DNA from: Sporomusa termitida | Lineage (GTDB): Bacteria; Bacillota; Negativicutes; Sporomusales; Sporomusaceae | Length of the DNA: 64,000 bases | Assembly (NCBI RefSeq): GCF_007641255.1 | Contig: NZ_CP036259.1 | Coordinates: 1,488,001 to 1,552,000 of the forward strand | Direction of reading: 5' to 3' | Part shown: positions 33,461 to 42,625 of the stretch, piece after piece | Position numbering within the stretch: position 1 is the stretch's first letter | Layout: each line of letters starts with the position of its first letter | Notes under the pieces: generated by a model | Told to the model about the DNA's origin: nothing | Databases searched by the model: none | The model's input: only the letters and a program-made list of their open reading frames with translations | Translations under genes and position numbers: made by a program

Positions 33461-34537
33461 ATGGCCGAAGTTTCACTGAAAGGTGAACAAAGAGTATTCA
33501 TGACAGGCAACGAGGTGTGTGCCTGGGCTGCAGTGGCGGCTAAAGCCGATATTATGTACGGCTACCCAATCACACCGCAAAATGAGATTATGCATTATTG
33601 GACAAGGCTGGCGCCTAAATACGGCAAACGCTTTCTGCAGACGGAAGATGAGATTTCTGCCGGTTTTACCACTCTTGGCGGCGTAATTTCAGGCCGCAAG
33701 GCATTTACGGCAACGGCAGGGCCTGGCAATGTTTTAATGCAGGAATCCGCCGGCATGGCCGAAATGATGAGGCTGCCGATTGTGTACATTATTCAGCAGC
33801 GGGGCGGCCCCTCGACCGCCACCGTTATCTATGCCCAGCAGGAAACGACCCTGACTACCTTCGGCGGCAACGGCGAGGGCCATCGTATCGTATATTCCAC
33901 TGCCACTCACCAAGAATTATTTGATTATACGATTAAATCATTTAATGCGGCCTGGACTTACCGCTTTCCGGCCTTTGTGCTGGGCGACGGTTATCAGGCG
34001 AAAATGCGTGAACCGCTCACTATTTATGATCCTGAAGAAAAAGGAATGGAATTGGTTAAGCCAGCACCGATCCTGGGGGATACTGAAAAACCGGACCGTC
34101 AGATTAAGCATATTCGCAATACTTACAACACGGAAGATGAATTATATGAAGTAGTGATGAACCATCAGCGCGACTGGGAAAAGATGGCGGCTGAGATTGT
34201 GGAATGGGATGCCAAAGGGTGTGAAGATGCCGAGGTGATTTTTGTTACCCATGGCATTGTGTCCCGCGCGGCTTTGACCGCTTACAACCAGTTGCGGTCT
34301 GAAGGCAGGAAAGTAGGTTATTTCCGGCCGGTCACGCTTCGCCCTTTCCCTGGCAAACAGCTTACAGCTGCCAGCAAAGGCGCTAAGAAACTGCTGGTGG
34401 CTGAATCGGCCTATGGTCAACTGCTCAAACTTGTTCAGCATGAAATCTTCGGCAGCACCATTGAAATTGTCCCGATGCTCCGGCCTGGGGTCGGGATTAC
34501 GACCGAAGAAATTATCGAAGAATATAACAAACTGTAA
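33461..34537 (+). CDS. 2-oxoacid:ferredoxin oxidoreductase, alpha subunit (KorA/VorB type)
   Basis: 358 residues. The N-terminal pyrimidine-binding part shows YGYPITPQNEIMHYW near 29 and QTEDEISAGFTTLGG near 60; FTATAGPGNVLMQESAGMAEMMRLPIV is the conserved core, seen in pieces from 86. The C-terminal swivel domain begins near 255. The enzyme oxidatively decarboxylates a 2-oxoacid to acyl-CoA, reducing ferredoxin. The four-gene form with separate alpha, beta, gamma and delta chains is shared by 2-oxoglutarate, 2-oxoisovalerate and some pyruvate enzymes; substrate is not decided by sequence. Placement after the lactate permease favours pyruvate but is only context. RBS CAGGAGGTG at 33447-33455. 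Confidence 0.9.
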   Translation: MAEVSLKGEQRVFMTGNEVCAWAAVAAKADIMYGYPITPQNEIMHYWTRLAPKYGKRFLQTEDEISAGFTTLGGVISGRKAFTATAGPGNVLMQESAGMAEMMRLPIVYIIQQRGGPSTATVIYAQQETTLTTFGGNGEGHRIVYSTATHQELFDYTIKSFNAAWTYRFPAFVLGDGYQAKMREPLTIYDPEEKGMELVKPAPILGDTEKPDRQIKHIRNTYNTEDELYEVVMNHQRDWEKMAAEIVEWDAKGCEDAEVIFVTHGIVSRAALTAYNQLRSEGRKVGYFRPVTLRPFPGKQLTAASKGAKKLLVAESAYGQLLKLVQHEIFGSTIEIVPMLRPGVGITTEEIIEEYNKL

Positions 34538-34556
34538 ACCAGAAAGGAGGACTAAC

Positions 34557-35327
34557 ATGCAAGACCTGAAACAAAACGATGTTTTGCAGCCGGCCATGCC
34601 TGCCAGCTGGAACCAAGATACGAAGGCGCATAAGTTCTGTCCGGGCTGTGGGCATGGTATTATTCTGAAATGTCTGGGTGAGGCTATTGATGAACTAGGG
34701 ATAAAAGATAAGATGGTGTTCGGCTGTGACATTGGCTGTTCACTTCTGGCCTGGGATTTCTTTAACGTTGATACGGTGCAAACCCATCACGGACGCACGA
34801 CGCCGGTAATAACAGGCATGAAGCGGGCCAATACGGACATTATCGGCGTTGCCTATATGGGGGATGGCGGCGGCTATGCCATTGGTTCCCAGCATCTGTT
34901 CAATGCCGCTGTCCGGGGTGAAAAAATCACAATTTTCCTGTGTAATAACTGTAACTATGGTATGACCGGCGGGCAGATGGCACCGACCACACTGCCGGGA
35001 ATGAAAACGGAAACTACACCTTACGGACGTGATGTGGAACAGGCCGGATATCCGACTAAAGGACCGGAAATGGTTGCGGCAGTGGCCCCCGCCGGCGCGT
35101 ATGTGGCCCGTGGTACTGTTGCTAATCCCCGGCAGTTGAAAGGCTTTATTAAAAAAGCCCTGCAGAACCAAATCGAGGGTAATGGCATCTCCTTTGTGGA
35201 ATGTCTGGCCGGCTGCCCGACCAACTGGCGCACTAACGCCAAACAAACCTGGCAATTTATTGAAAAAGATATGGCTCAATACTTTAAAGTCGGCGAGCTC
35301 CGCACGCCGCAAGCGAAGGAGGGCTAA
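34557..35327 (+). CDS. 2-oxoacid:ferredoxin oxidoreductase, beta subunit (ThDP-binding)
   Basis: 256 residues from ATG 34557 behind AAAGGAGG (34543-34550); the longer open frame from 34413 overlaps the alpha gene and is rejected. HKFCPGCGHGII near 26 supplies two of the cluster Cys, and FGCDIGCS near 57 a third. The ThDP/Mg motif is GDGGGYAIG near 103 with FLCNNCNYGMTGGQ near 128. It carries the thiamine cofactor and a [4Fe-4S] cluster that passes electrons to the ferredoxin-like subunit. 19 bases after the alpha gene. Confidence 0.93.
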   Translation: MQDLKQNDVLQPAMPASWNQDTKAHKFCPGCGHGIILKCLGEAIDELGIKDKMVFGCDIGCSLLAWDFFNVDTVQTHHGRTTPVITGMKRANTDIIGVAYMGDGGGYAIGSQHLFNAAVRGEKITIFLCNNCNYGMTGGQMAPTTLPGMKTETTPYGRDVEQAGYPTKGPEMVAAVAPAGAYVARGTVANPRQLKGFIKKALQNQIEGNGISFVECLAGCPTNWRTNAKQTWQFIEKDMAQYFKVGELRTPQAKEG

Positions 35328-35331
35328 ACCA

Positions 35332-36048
35332 ATGGCAAAAGTCATTAAAATAGCGATTGCGGGTGAAGGTGGTCAAGGCGTTCAGTCCATTGCCGAAATT
35401 TTAGCGGAAGCTGCTAACGCAGAAGGTAAAAATGCCTTGTATATTCCGAATTTCGGGGTCGAGCAGCGGGGCGGTGTTTCCATTGCTTTTGTTCAGGTTA
35501 GCGATGGTGCCATTGGGGCGCCAAAATTCCAGAAAGCCGATATTCTTATTCCCGTAAGTCCCCGCGCTGTTGACCGGACCCAAATGTATGCCGGGAAAGA
35601 GACTGTATACATATATGATAATTCGCTGATTCAGGAGGGTGAGGTTAACGACAGTATCATCGGCCTGCAGTACTTTGATGTAACCCCGCCCTGTCCGACC
35701 GCGGAACATCCCAATGCCGATTTGCCGCAGGACCTGATTGCCGGCGAACCCAAGACCTGTTCGTTTACCAAACCCGGACCGGGGGTAGACCCGGCATCGA
35801 TTCCGGAAGTTAAGAAAATTGTAGCCATCCCTGCCAATGACATTGCGAAAAATGAACTGCATCCACGCGTGTTCAATATCATTATTTTGGGTGCCGTCAT
35901 TGCCGCAACTGAGGTTTTGCCAATGGACAGTATTAAAAAGGCGCTGGAGACTAAGCTGGGCGATAAGTTTAAAGCAAATCCCGCACTCCGAGACATGAAT
36001 TTTAAGGCTCTCGAACGCGGCTATCAACTCATTAAGAGTGCAATGTAA
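35332..36048 (+). CDS. 2-oxoacid:ferredoxin oxidoreductase, gamma subunit
   Basis: 238 residues from ATG 35332 with AAGGAGGG just upstream. IAIAGEGGQGVQSIAEILAEAA near 6 is the gamma-subunit signature, and NFGVEQRGGVSIAFVQVS near 40 follows. This subunit helps form the CoA-binding region. It is 4 bases after the beta gene and 12 before the ferredoxin-like gene. About 50 residues longer than the common 180-190, owing to an insertion at about 120-165 rich in Pro. Confidence 0.9.
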   Translation: MAKVIKIAIAGEGGQGVQSIAEILAEAANAEGKNALYIPNFGVEQRGGVSIAFVQVSDGAIGAPKFQKADILIPVSPRAVDRTQMYAGKETVYIYDNSLIQEGEVNDSIIGLQYFDVTPPCPTAEHPNADLPQDLIAGEPKTCSFTKPGPGVDPASIPEVKKIVAIPANDIAKNELHPRVFNIIILGAVIAATEVLPMDSIKKALETKLGDKFKANPALRDMNFKALERGYQLIKSAM

Positions 36049-36060
36049 GGAGGGGCTGCA

Positions 36061-36309
36061 ATGGCTAAAGTTAACTGGGAATCTGTAAAATCTGACGGCG
36101 AAAAAGGCTTTTGGGCTGTTTTTCCTAACCTGTGCAAAGGCTGTGGCTTGTGTACGGAAAAATGTCCGGTAAAGTGCATTACCTGGTCAGAAGAGCTGGG
36201 AGTATATGGTACACCGCGCGTCGAAGCCGACATGGAAAAATGTATCGTGTGTGGTATTTGCCAGATGGTTTGTCCTGATTGTGCTATCCGCGTGGAAAAA
36301 AATAAGTAA
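36061..36309 (+). CDS. 2-oxoacid:ferredoxin oxidoreductase, delta subunit (2x[4Fe-4S])
   Basis: 82 residues with two ferredoxin motifs: Cys 25, 28, 31, 35 and Cys 61, 64, 67, 71, each CxxCxxCxxxCP. It transfers electrons from the beta subunit to free ferredoxin. AGGAGGGG at 36048-36055 precedes it. Last gene of the four-gene group; no clear terminator is seen before the polyprenyl synthase. Confidence 0.93.
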   Translation: MAKVNWESVKSDGEKGFWAVFPNLCKGCGLCTEKCPVKCITWSEELGVYGTPRVEADMEKCIVCGICQMVCPDCAIRVEKNK

Positions 36310-36387
36310 AGGTCTGCCAATATTGTAGACTACTGCCGGTATATGGTGTATTATAGAGACAGATTTTGTCTTGTAGGTGATTATTGA

Positions 36388-37362
36388 GTGAGCAAATTTC
36401 CAAACAACATATTTGGCATAGTTCAAGATGATCTGGCTGCTGTGGAAAAAGAACTGTATTCTATTATACAATCACCGGTTGATTTGGTTAACGATATTAG
36501 CGTGCACCTGGTACAGGCGGGCGGTAAGCGTTTACGGCCCGCTTTGTATCTGTTATGTGCCCGGGGCGCTACTCCTAATCAGTCTGAGCTTTTACCCCTG
36601 GCAGTAGCCATTGAATTAATTCACATGGCTACCCTGGTACATGACGATGTGATTGATAATGCCGCAACCCGGCGCGGGAGCCCGACAGCTAACGCCCGCT
36701 GGGGTAATCATAGCTCGGTTTTGACTGGCGATTATTTGTTTGCCAAGGCGTTTTCGGCGGTAACCGCCGGTGCTGATAACCACATGCTGAGGATTCTGAC
36801 TGATGTCATTTGCACAATGTGTGAAGGTGAAATCATTCAACTAAAAGAATCTTTTAACCCCGAGCAGGATGAAGCTGATTATCGTCTGCGAGTGGCGCAG
36901 AAGACAGCAGAGTTTATTGCGGCGAGTTGTGAACTGGGGGCTTTGTCCGGGCGGATGGAACACAGCGAGGTGGTGCAGTTACGGGAGTACGGCTATTCAA
37001 TTGGCATGGCTTTTCAGATTACTGATGACATTTTGGATATTACAGCCTCGGCCGAACAAATTGGTAAACCGGTTGGGAATGATTTGCGGCAGGGGATAGT
37101 TACTTTGCCGGTTATCTATGCGTTAAAAAACAGCCCTGATCATGCTGAACTCAGACAAATAGTTGTAAACCAGGTTATGTCGGACGAGGATGTTAAACGT
37201 GGGCTGGAAATAGTCCATGGGACTGACGCCATAGAATATAGTTATGCTCAGGTCCATAAATACCTGCAACATGCTCGTAATAGTTTGCCAGTAACACTCA
37301 ACAGCCCTGTGAGACAATCCTTATTGGCTGTAGCCGATTTCGTAGGTCTGCGTAAGTACTGA
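36388..37362 (+). CDS. Polyprenyl diphosphate synthase (heptaprenyl/octaprenyl type)
   Basis: 324 residues from GTG 36388. Two aspartate-rich motifs bind the Mg-diphosphates: VHDDVIDNAATRRG near 84 (first DDxxD) and ITDDILDITAS near 210 (second). GGKRLRPALYLL near 44 is the substrate Lys/Arg segment. It extends isopentenyl units into the side chain of menaquinone. Product length depends on residues I cannot score by eye. Its role fits the ubiD-ubiA genes 2 kb downstream. The FadR-type gene follows after 22 bases. Confidence 0.92.
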   Translation: MSKFPNNIFGIVQDDLAAVEKELYSIIQSPVDLVNDISVHLVQAGGKRLRPALYLLCARGATPNQSELLPLAVAIELIHMATLVHDDVIDNAATRRGSPTANARWGNHSSVLTGDYLFAKAFSAVTAGADNHMLRILTDVICTMCEGEIIQLKESFNPEQDEADYRLRVAQKTAEFIAASCELGALSGRMEHSEVVQLREYGYSIGMAFQITDDILDITASAEQIGKPVGNDLRQGIVTLPVIYALKNSPDHAELRQIVVNQVMSDEDVKRGLEIVHGTDAIEYSYAQVHKYLQHARNSLPVTLNSPVRQSLLAVADFVGLRKY

Positions 37363-37384
37363 CGGCATTGCCGCGGAAGGTGCT

Positions 37385-38170
37385 ATGTTTAAGCCGGTTA
37401 AGACAAAAAAAGTTTATGAAGAAATTATTGGCCAAATCAAAAAACTTATTATTGACGGTAAATTACATCCTGGTGACAAATTGCTGTCTGAGCGGGAGCT
37501 GGCCGACACCCTAAACGTCAGCCGCGCGTCGGTGCGTGAGGCGTTTAGCGCGCTTGAGATTATGGGGATTATTACCATTCGCCCGGGGGAAGGCAGCTTT
37601 GTCAGACAGGTTTCTTATGAAGGCATGATGGAGCCCTTATCTTTTCTTTTACAGATTGAAATTGATGATATTGTGCAGTTGCTGGAAGTAAGGAAAATTT
37701 TAGAGATTGAAGCAGCGGCCCTTGCGGCCTCACGCTCCAGTCCGGAAGATCTGGAGAATATAAAACACGCGCTTGTCAGCATGCTTGAGGAGGTAAACGC
37801 CGGCGGTATCGGGGAGATTGGTGATGCATCTTTTCACTTTTCAATTGCTAAGGCAGCCCATAATCCCATACTGATCAAATTAATGAATGCCATTTCAGAC
37901 CTGCTGACAAATACGTTCCGCACATCAAGGCAAAAACTATTTTTAATTGATAATATGCCGACTTTATTGCATCAATCACATTATGAAATATATGAGGCGA
38001 TAGCGGCCCGTAATCCGCGTTTGGCAAAACGGAAGATGCAGGAGCATCTCAACCTGGTGGAAGATGTTCTCATTAAGATTAAAACAGGCAAAGTCCATAC
38101 CATTAATAAACGCAAGAGCAATAAAGAGCTGCTGCAAATTCCTAACGAAGATTACGGCTTTCCTTCGTAA
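37385..38170 (+). CDS. GntR/FadR-family transcriptional regulator with FCD domain
   Basis: 261 residues. N-terminal winged helix: VYEEIIGQIKKLIIDGKLHPGDKLLSERELA, seen in pieces, with the recognition segment LNVSRASVREAFSALE near 47. The FCD ligand domain (about 88-235) keeps the metal-binding pattern Asp/His in GDASFHFSIAKAAHNP near 143, then HQSHYEIYEAI near 197 and MQEHL near 218. FadR/LldR-type members respond to lactate, pyruvate or other carboxylates and bind TGGT-N3-ACCA palindromes, one of which lies before lldP in this window. The ligand is inferred, not shown. AAGGTGC precedes the ATG. Confidence 0.88.
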   Translation: MFKPVKTKKVYEEIIGQIKKLIIDGKLHPGDKLLSERELADTLNVSRASVREAFSALEIMGIITIRPGEGSFVRQVSYEGMMEPLSFLLQIEIDDIVQLLEVRKILEIEAAALAASRSSPEDLENIKHALVSMLEEVNAGGIGEIGDASFHFSIAKAAHNPILIKLMNAISDLLTNTFRTSRQKLFLIDNMPTLLHQSHYEIYEAIAARNPRLAKRKMQEHLNLVEDVLIKIKTGKVHTINKRKSNKELLQIPNEDYGFPS

Positions 38171-38231
38171 TGTGTCTTGACAGGACATAACATAACAGGG
38201 TTAGCCGTATTTTGCTATTCGTTTTGATGGA

Positions 38232-38260
38232 TTGTATTTTGCGGGACGGGCAGGTATAAT
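38232..38260 (+). promoter_or_regulatory. Promoter of tatA-tatC
   Basis: TTGTAT at 38232-38237, 17-base spacer, consensus TATAAT at 38255-38260. Confidence 0.75.
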
Positions 38261-38300
38261 ATAGCTGTATATTAATATGCAGAAAAAGGGGCTGGTTTTG

Positions 38301-38516
38301 ATGTTTAGTTTCAGCATGCCGGAATTAGTGTTAATTTTAGTTATTGCACTGGTCGTTTTTGGGCCGGGGAAACTGCCGGAGGTTGGTAAGGCGATTGGCA
38401 AAGGGATCCAGGAATTCCGCCGGGCCAGCAGCGATATTGTAAATAAGGATGAACCGTCCAAAGTTGAAGCCACAGCCGATAACAAACAGCCTGATGAGAA
38501 AAAGAAGGATATTTAA
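38301..38516 (+). CDS. tatA: Sec-independent translocase subunit TatA
   Basis: 71 residues. A short N-terminal membrane helix (PELVLILVIALVVFGPGKLPE) seen here in pieces, the FGPGKLP hinge, then an amphipathic helix (VGKAIGKGIQEFR) and a charged tail. It forms the pore-like part of the twin-arginine system. I choose ATG 38301, which has AAAGGGG at 38285-38291; ATG 38277 would put eight extra residues before the helix. The stop overlaps tatC (TAATG). Confidence 0.92.
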   Translation: MFSFSMPELVLILVIALVVFGPGKLPEVGKAIGKGIQEFRRASSDIVNKDEPSKVEATADNKQPDEKKKDI

Positions 38517-39346
38517 TGCCAGATCGCACGCAAAATGAACCGAATCAGCCGGCAGTGACGCCAGCTGAAAATAGTGTAATATACAGTGACAAAGTGGCTA
38601 GAGATGAGCCGTACCGGGCAGAAAACGATGAAGTTGCTGCTGAAGATCAGCCGCAGGGGGGAATGTCTTTAATCGGTCATCTTGAAGAGCTGCGCCGCAG
38701 AATCATTATTATGATCGTTGCCATTGCTGCCGGTAGTTTAATTTGCTATTTTTACGCCACCGAGATTACGGGCCTGATTACCGCCCCGGCGGGGAAGTTA
38801 TATTATATGAATCCGGCCGAGGCTTTTTTTACCTACTTAAAAGTTTCTGTTTTTGCCGGATTTTTGTTGGCACTGCCTATTGTTATGTATCAGATATGGT
38901 CGTTTGTTATGCCGGCATTGACCAATAATGAACGGACGGCAGGGGTCTTTCTGGTACCGGCCTCAATTATTTTATTTTTTATTGGCCTGTTTTTTTCTTA
39001 TTATCTGGTCTTGCCGGCCGGGATTAAGTTTTTTATGGGCTTTGCCAATGAAAGCCTGCAGCCCATGTTTTCCATCAGTCAATACATATCATTCGTAATT
39101 TCTTTTTTATTGCCTTTTGGCTTTATTTTCGAGTTGCCGCTGTTTATTCTGGTTATGGCCAGAGTCGGCCTTATTAGTTCTGCCTTTTTGACCGCCAAAC
39201 GCAAAATCGTTTTGGTTATGTCTTTTGTTATTGGCGCTTTAATTTCCCCGACACCCGACGTTTTTTCCCAGACAATGGTGGCTGTTCCCATGATTTTGTT
39301 ATATGAGGTCAGCCTCCTGATTGTAAAATATATATTGCGCAAATAG
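38516..39346 (+). CDS. tatC: Sec-independent translocase subunit TatC
   Basis: 276 residues. After an unusually long polar N-terminal tail (about 50 residues, acidic) comes the family start GMSLIGHLEELRRRIII with the conserved Glu, then six membrane segments (about 66-85, 110-133, 150-172, 192-215, 220-235, 250-270). ISPTPDVFSQT near 241 is a TatC landmark. TatC recognises twin-arginine signal peptides of folded, often metal-containing exported proteins. It starts within the tatA stop. Confidence 0.95.
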   Translation: MPDRTQNEPNQPAVTPAENSVIYSDKVARDEPYRAENDEVAAEDQPQGGMSLIGHLEELRRRIIIMIVAIAAGSLICYFYATEITGLITAPAGKLYYMNPAEAFFTYLKVSVFAGFLLALPIVMYQIWSFVMPALTNNERTAGVFLVPASIILFFIGLFFSYYLVLPAGIKFFMGFANESLQPMFSISQYISFVISFLLPFGFIFELPLFILVMARVGLISSAFLTAKRKIVLVMSFVIGALISPTPDVFSQTMVAVPMILLYEVSLLIVKYILRK

Positions 39347-39378
39347 TGGTTTTTTTCTTGGGAAAGGAGCATTTTACT

Positions 39379-40839
39379 TTGGCCTATAACGATCTGCGGG
39401 AATTTATTGCGGCACTGGAGTCGCGGGGCTGGCTTAAGCGGATCAGCCAGCCTGTGGAATGCGAGCTTGAAATTACTGAGATTACCGACCGGGTTTCAAA
39501 AATGCAAGGCGCAAAAAACGTTGCTTTGCTGTTTGAGAATGTTAAGGGGTATGATATGCCTGTGCTGATGAATGCTTTTGGCAGCATGGACCGTATGGCT
39601 CTGGCCCTGGGGGTTGAACATATCGATGATATAGCCCGTGAAATCAGGCAAATTCTGAAGCTGCCCTATATCTCGCTCCAGAATAAAATGGATTTGGTTA
39701 GGATCATCCCCGCCGCCAAGCGGGCCATTAATTTTCCAAAATATGTAAAAAATGCTCCCTGCAAGGAAGTGATTATTAAGGACAAGCCGTCACTGGCCAA
39801 GTTCCCAATCTTAAAATGCTGGCCGGGTGATGCAGGGCGGTTTATTACCCTGCCGCTGGTCTTTACCAAAAATCCGCTTACAGGCAAACGCAATGTCGGT
39901 ATGTACCGGCTACAGGTGTTTGACAATCAGACAACAGGTATGCACTGGCATATCCATAAAAACGGGGCCGAGAACTACCGCGCCCACCGGGAACTGGGGA
40001 GGGACAGAATCGAGGTTGCTGTTGCCATCGGCGGCGATCCGGCGATAACCTATTCCGCAACAGCCCCGTTGCCCCGTGATATTGATGAAATGGTTTTTGC
40101 CGGCTTTTTACGCAAGAAAGCGGTGGAAATGGTTAAATGTGAAACCATTGATGTTGAAGTACCGGCAGGCTCGGAGATTGTGCTTGAGGGTTATGTGAAA
40201 ATAGATGAACTCAGGGTGGAAGGTCCCTTTGGCGATCATACCGGTTATTATTCGTTAGCCGATAACTACCCTGTTTTTCATATCACCTGTATTACCCATC
40301 GCCAAAACCCTGTGTACCCGGCGACAGTTGTCGGCAAACCGCCAATGGAAGACTGTTTTTTGGCCAAAGCCACGGAACGGATTTTTTTGCCTGTATTACA
40401 GACCCAGTTACCGGAGATTGTGGATATAAACCTGCCCCTGGAAGGTGTATTCCATAATTGTGCCGTGGTGGCAATCAAAAAAAGCTACCCGCAGCAAGCG
40501 AAGAAAGTCATGCATGCCATCTGGGGGATGGGGCAGATGATGTTTACAAAAATGATTATTGTTGTCGATGAGCATGTCAATGTCCAGGATATGAACGAGG
40601 TCTGGTGGCGGGTGTTTAATAACATTGATGCCCGCAGGGACATAACAATGGTCGATGGTCCGCTTGATGTCCTTGATCATTCTTCGCCCCTGCCGAACTG
40701 GGGGACCAAAGTCGGCATTGATGCGACCAAGACCTGGCGGGAAGAAGGTCAGACCCGTGAATGGCCTGATGAAATTATTATGTCGGCTGATATAAAACAA
40801 ATGGTCGATGCCAAATGGAAGGAATTAGGTCTTGAGTAA
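39379..40839 (+). CDS. UbiD-family decarboxylase (menaquinone-type)
   Basis: 486 residues from TTG 39379 behind AAAGGAG (39363-39369); a GTG at 39346 would add 11 residues containing that site. UbiD enzymes decarboxylate unsaturated acids with prenylated FMN. Family segments: DLREFIAALESRGWLKRI at the start in part, YRLQVFDNQTTGMHWHIHKNGA near 185, the GDHTGYYS active-site segment near 283 with its Glu/Asp, and MGQMMFTKMIIVVDE near 382. Together with the UbiA-like gene overlapping its end it is probably the aromatic acid decarboxylase of the futalosine menaquinone route. Confidence 0.88.
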   Translation: MAYNDLREFIAALESRGWLKRISQPVECELEITEITDRVSKMQGAKNVALLFENVKGYDMPVLMNAFGSMDRMALALGVEHIDDIAREIRQILKLPYISLQNKMDLVRIIPAAKRAINFPKYVKNAPCKEVIIKDKPSLAKFPILKCWPGDAGRFITLPLVFTKNPLTGKRNVGMYRLQVFDNQTTGMHWHIHKNGAENYRAHRELGRDRIEVAVAIGGDPAITYSATAPLPRDIDEMVFAGFLRKKAVEMVKCETIDVEVPAGSEIVLEGYVKIDELRVEGPFGDHTGYYSLADNYPVFHITCITHRQNPVYPATVVGKPPMEDCFLAKATERIFLPVLQTQLPEIVDINLPLEGVFHNCAVVAIKKSYPQQAKKVMHAIWGMGQMMFTKMIIVVDEHVNVQDMNEVWWRVFNNIDARRDITMVDGPLDVLDHSSPLPNWGTKVGIDATKTWREEGQTREWPDEIIMSADIKQMVDAKWKELGLE

Positions 40840-41683
40840 GTTAAAAGCCCATATGGATAATATTGCCTTGTCCCACTCTATTTTTGCGTTGCCGTTTGCC
40901 TATATGGGGGCTTTCCTGGCGGCTGGCGGCCTTCCCGACGGACATGATCTCCTGTGGATTACGGTCGCTATGATCGGTGCCCGCAGTGCCGCGCTGGCGC
41001 TCAATAATCTTATCGACTTAAAATATGACCGGCTGCACCCCCGGTTTACCCAAAGGCCGATGGTTACCGGCCTGGTTAAACCCTGGGAGGCGGTGGCTTT
41101 AATTGCCGGCAGTCTGTTACTGTTTCTGCTGGCTGCCGCCCGGCTGCAGCCGTTGTGCTTACAGCTGTGGCCGCTGGCGCTTATACCGCTGGTACTATAT
41201 CCTTATATGAAACGGTTTTCCTGGACCTGCCACCTGGTTTTAGGGGGGGCGTTAGCGGCAGCGCCTGTCGGGGCCTGGATTGCTGTCAGGGGTGATATAT
41301 CACCTGCTGTCTTGATTCTGGGGTTGGCGGTGGCAGTATGGATTGCTGCCTTTGATGTCATTTATGGCTGTCAGGATGTGGAGTTTGATAAAGCCCAGGG
41401 TCTGCATTCGATGCCTGTGCGCTTTGGGGTAGCGGGAGCATTATGGTTAGCCAGATGTATGCATCTAGTAAGCATTGCCGGTTTTGTTATTGTCGGGTTT
41501 TGTTTAAAATTGTCCAGCCTTTATTACGCCGGGGTGGCCCTGGCGGCAGCCGTACTTGTCTATCAGCACTTGATTGTGAGTCCGGCGGATTTGAGTAAAG
41601 TGACCCAGAAATATTTTATGCGCAATGGCCTGGTAGGGATGGCAATGCTCTTATTTACTGCATTGGCCCTGCTTTACAAGTAA
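40832..41683 (+). CDS. UbiA-family prenyltransferase (menaquinone-type)
   Basis: 283 residues from TTG 40832, overlapping ubiD by 8 bases. Eight or nine membrane segments. First Asp motif LALNNLIDLKYDRLHPR near 65 (NxxxDxxxD), second DVIYGCQDVEFDKAQGLHS near 171. It attaches the polyprenyl chain to an aromatic acid at the membrane. The coupling with a UbiD homologue and the polyprenyl synthase upstream points to menaquinone synthesis by the futalosine route (MqnP-like). No terminator is visible after it. Confidence 0.9.
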   Translation: MSKLKAHMDNIALSHSIFALPFAYMGAFLAAGGLPDGHDLLWITVAMIGARSAALALNNLIDLKYDRLHPRFTQRPMVTGLVKPWEAVALIAGSLLLFLLAAARLQPLCLQLWPLALIPLVLYPYMKRFSWTCHLVLGGALAAAPVGAWIAVRGDISPAVLILGLAVAVWIAAFDVIYGCQDVEFDKAQGLHSMPVRFGVAGALWLARCMHLVSIAGFVIVGFCLKLSSLYYAGVALAAAVLVYQHLIVSPADLSKVTQKYFMRNGLVGMAMLLFTALALLYK

Positions 41684-41828
41684 AACATTTGGTCCGGATT
41701 TACACTTAAATACTGAAGGTCCTAGATAAATAACTAGCTTACGCTGTCTGTAAAGAAGGTAAGGTAGTTTATTTTTATACGGAAGCTTCGACAATATTAG
41801 ACAATAAAATTTTTTTTGAATAATTAAA

Positions 41829-41834
41829 AACTAG
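41829..41834. repeat. Recurrent AACTAG hexamers in the fchA upstream region
   Basis: AACTAG occurs at 41732-41737, 41829-41834 and 41891-41896 within 165 bases. CTAG is usually a rare tetramer in bacterial DNA. The third copy is part of the palindrome AAACTAGTTT. Confidence 0.4.
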
Positions 41835-41879
41835 CAGGAATTTCAGAATAAAAAGCGAATTTTTTCCATTGGAATGTAT

Positions 41880-41927
41880 GTGAAATAACAAACTAGTTTA
41901 CACGGAATATAAGGCGTGTTATTTTAC
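41880..41927 (+). promoter_or_regulatory. Probable promoter/operator of the Wood-Ljungdahl operon
   Basis: Candidate -35 TTTACA (41897-41902), 17-base spacer, -10 TATTTT (41920-41925). The -35 overlaps the 10-bp palindrome AAACTAGTTT (41890-41899). An inverted repeat GTGAAATAACA (41880-41890) / TGTTATTTTAC (41917-41927), one mismatch, encloses the promoter. The gap 41684-41976 holds no gene. Confidence 0.5.
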
Positions 41928-41976
41928 AACCAAATTGTACAGCAAATAACAAAGCAGATGGGAGGAGAAAACATTA

Positions 41977-42609
41977 ATGAGTATGCTGGATAAGTCCTGT
42001 ACGGATTTTCTGGATGTACTGGCCTCAAAGGCCCCGGTGCCGGGCGGCGGCGGGGCTGCAGCTCTGGGCGGTGCGATTGGCATGGCTCTTTCCAACATGG
42101 TAGGTAACCTTACCGTTGGCAAAAAGAAGTATGCTGAAGTTGAGGATGAGGTCAAGGAGCTGATTGTTAAAGGGGATAAGGTAATTGCGGAATTAAGAGC
42201 TTTAGTGGATGAGGACGCTGCGGTTTTTGAACCTCTGTCCAAGGCTTATGGCCTGCCTAAAGATACGCCGGAACAGATTGCCTATAAAGAAAAAGTGATG
42301 GAAAAATGCTCTAAGGATGCCTGTGAAGGCCCTATGCAGATTATGCGTAAGTGTTATGAAGGCATCAAGATTCATGAGCGTATGGGCCAGATAGGAACAA
42401 ATCTGGCTATTTCTGATGTCGGCTGCGGGGTCGTCTTCTTGAAATCGGCGCTGATCAGCGGGATGCTTAATGTTGTCATTAATCTTAATACCATCAAAGA
42501 TCAGGAATATGTCAGCAAAAACCGGGCGGAGATGGAACAACTCCTGGCTGCCGGTTCGCAGATCGCCGATGCGACGTTGGAATTGGTTTTAAATAAAATA
42601 AAGAAATAG
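41977..42609 (+). CDS. fchA: Methenyltetrahydrofolate cyclohydrolase (FchA type)
   Basis: 210 residues of the cyclodeaminase fold. [32 protein letters not shown], present in pieces from residue 21, is the family hallmark. It interconverts formyl-THF and methenyl-THF, the second folate step of the methyl branch. RBS GGGAGGAG at 41960-41967. First gene of the 22-kb locus; folD follows after 16 bases. The dedicated cyclohydrolase explains the altered FolD next door. Confidence 0.93.
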   Translation: MSMLDKSCTDFLDVLASKAPVPGGGGAAALGGAIGMALSNMVGNLTVGKKKYAEVEDEVKELIVKGDKVIAELRALVDEDAAVFEPLSKAYGLPKDTPEQIAYKEKVMEKCSKDACEGPMQIMRKCYEGIKIHERMGQIGTNLAISDVGCGVVFLKSALISGMLNVVINLNTIKDQEYVSKNRAEMEQLLAAGSQIADATLELVLNKIKK

Positions 42610-42625
42610 GAGGGGATGTTGGATA

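Noticed and set aside
34413-34556. Extended start of the oxidoreductase beta subunit
   Set aside because: It would overlap the alpha gene by 125 bases; ATG 34557 has a perfect AAAGGAGG site and the family N-terminus.
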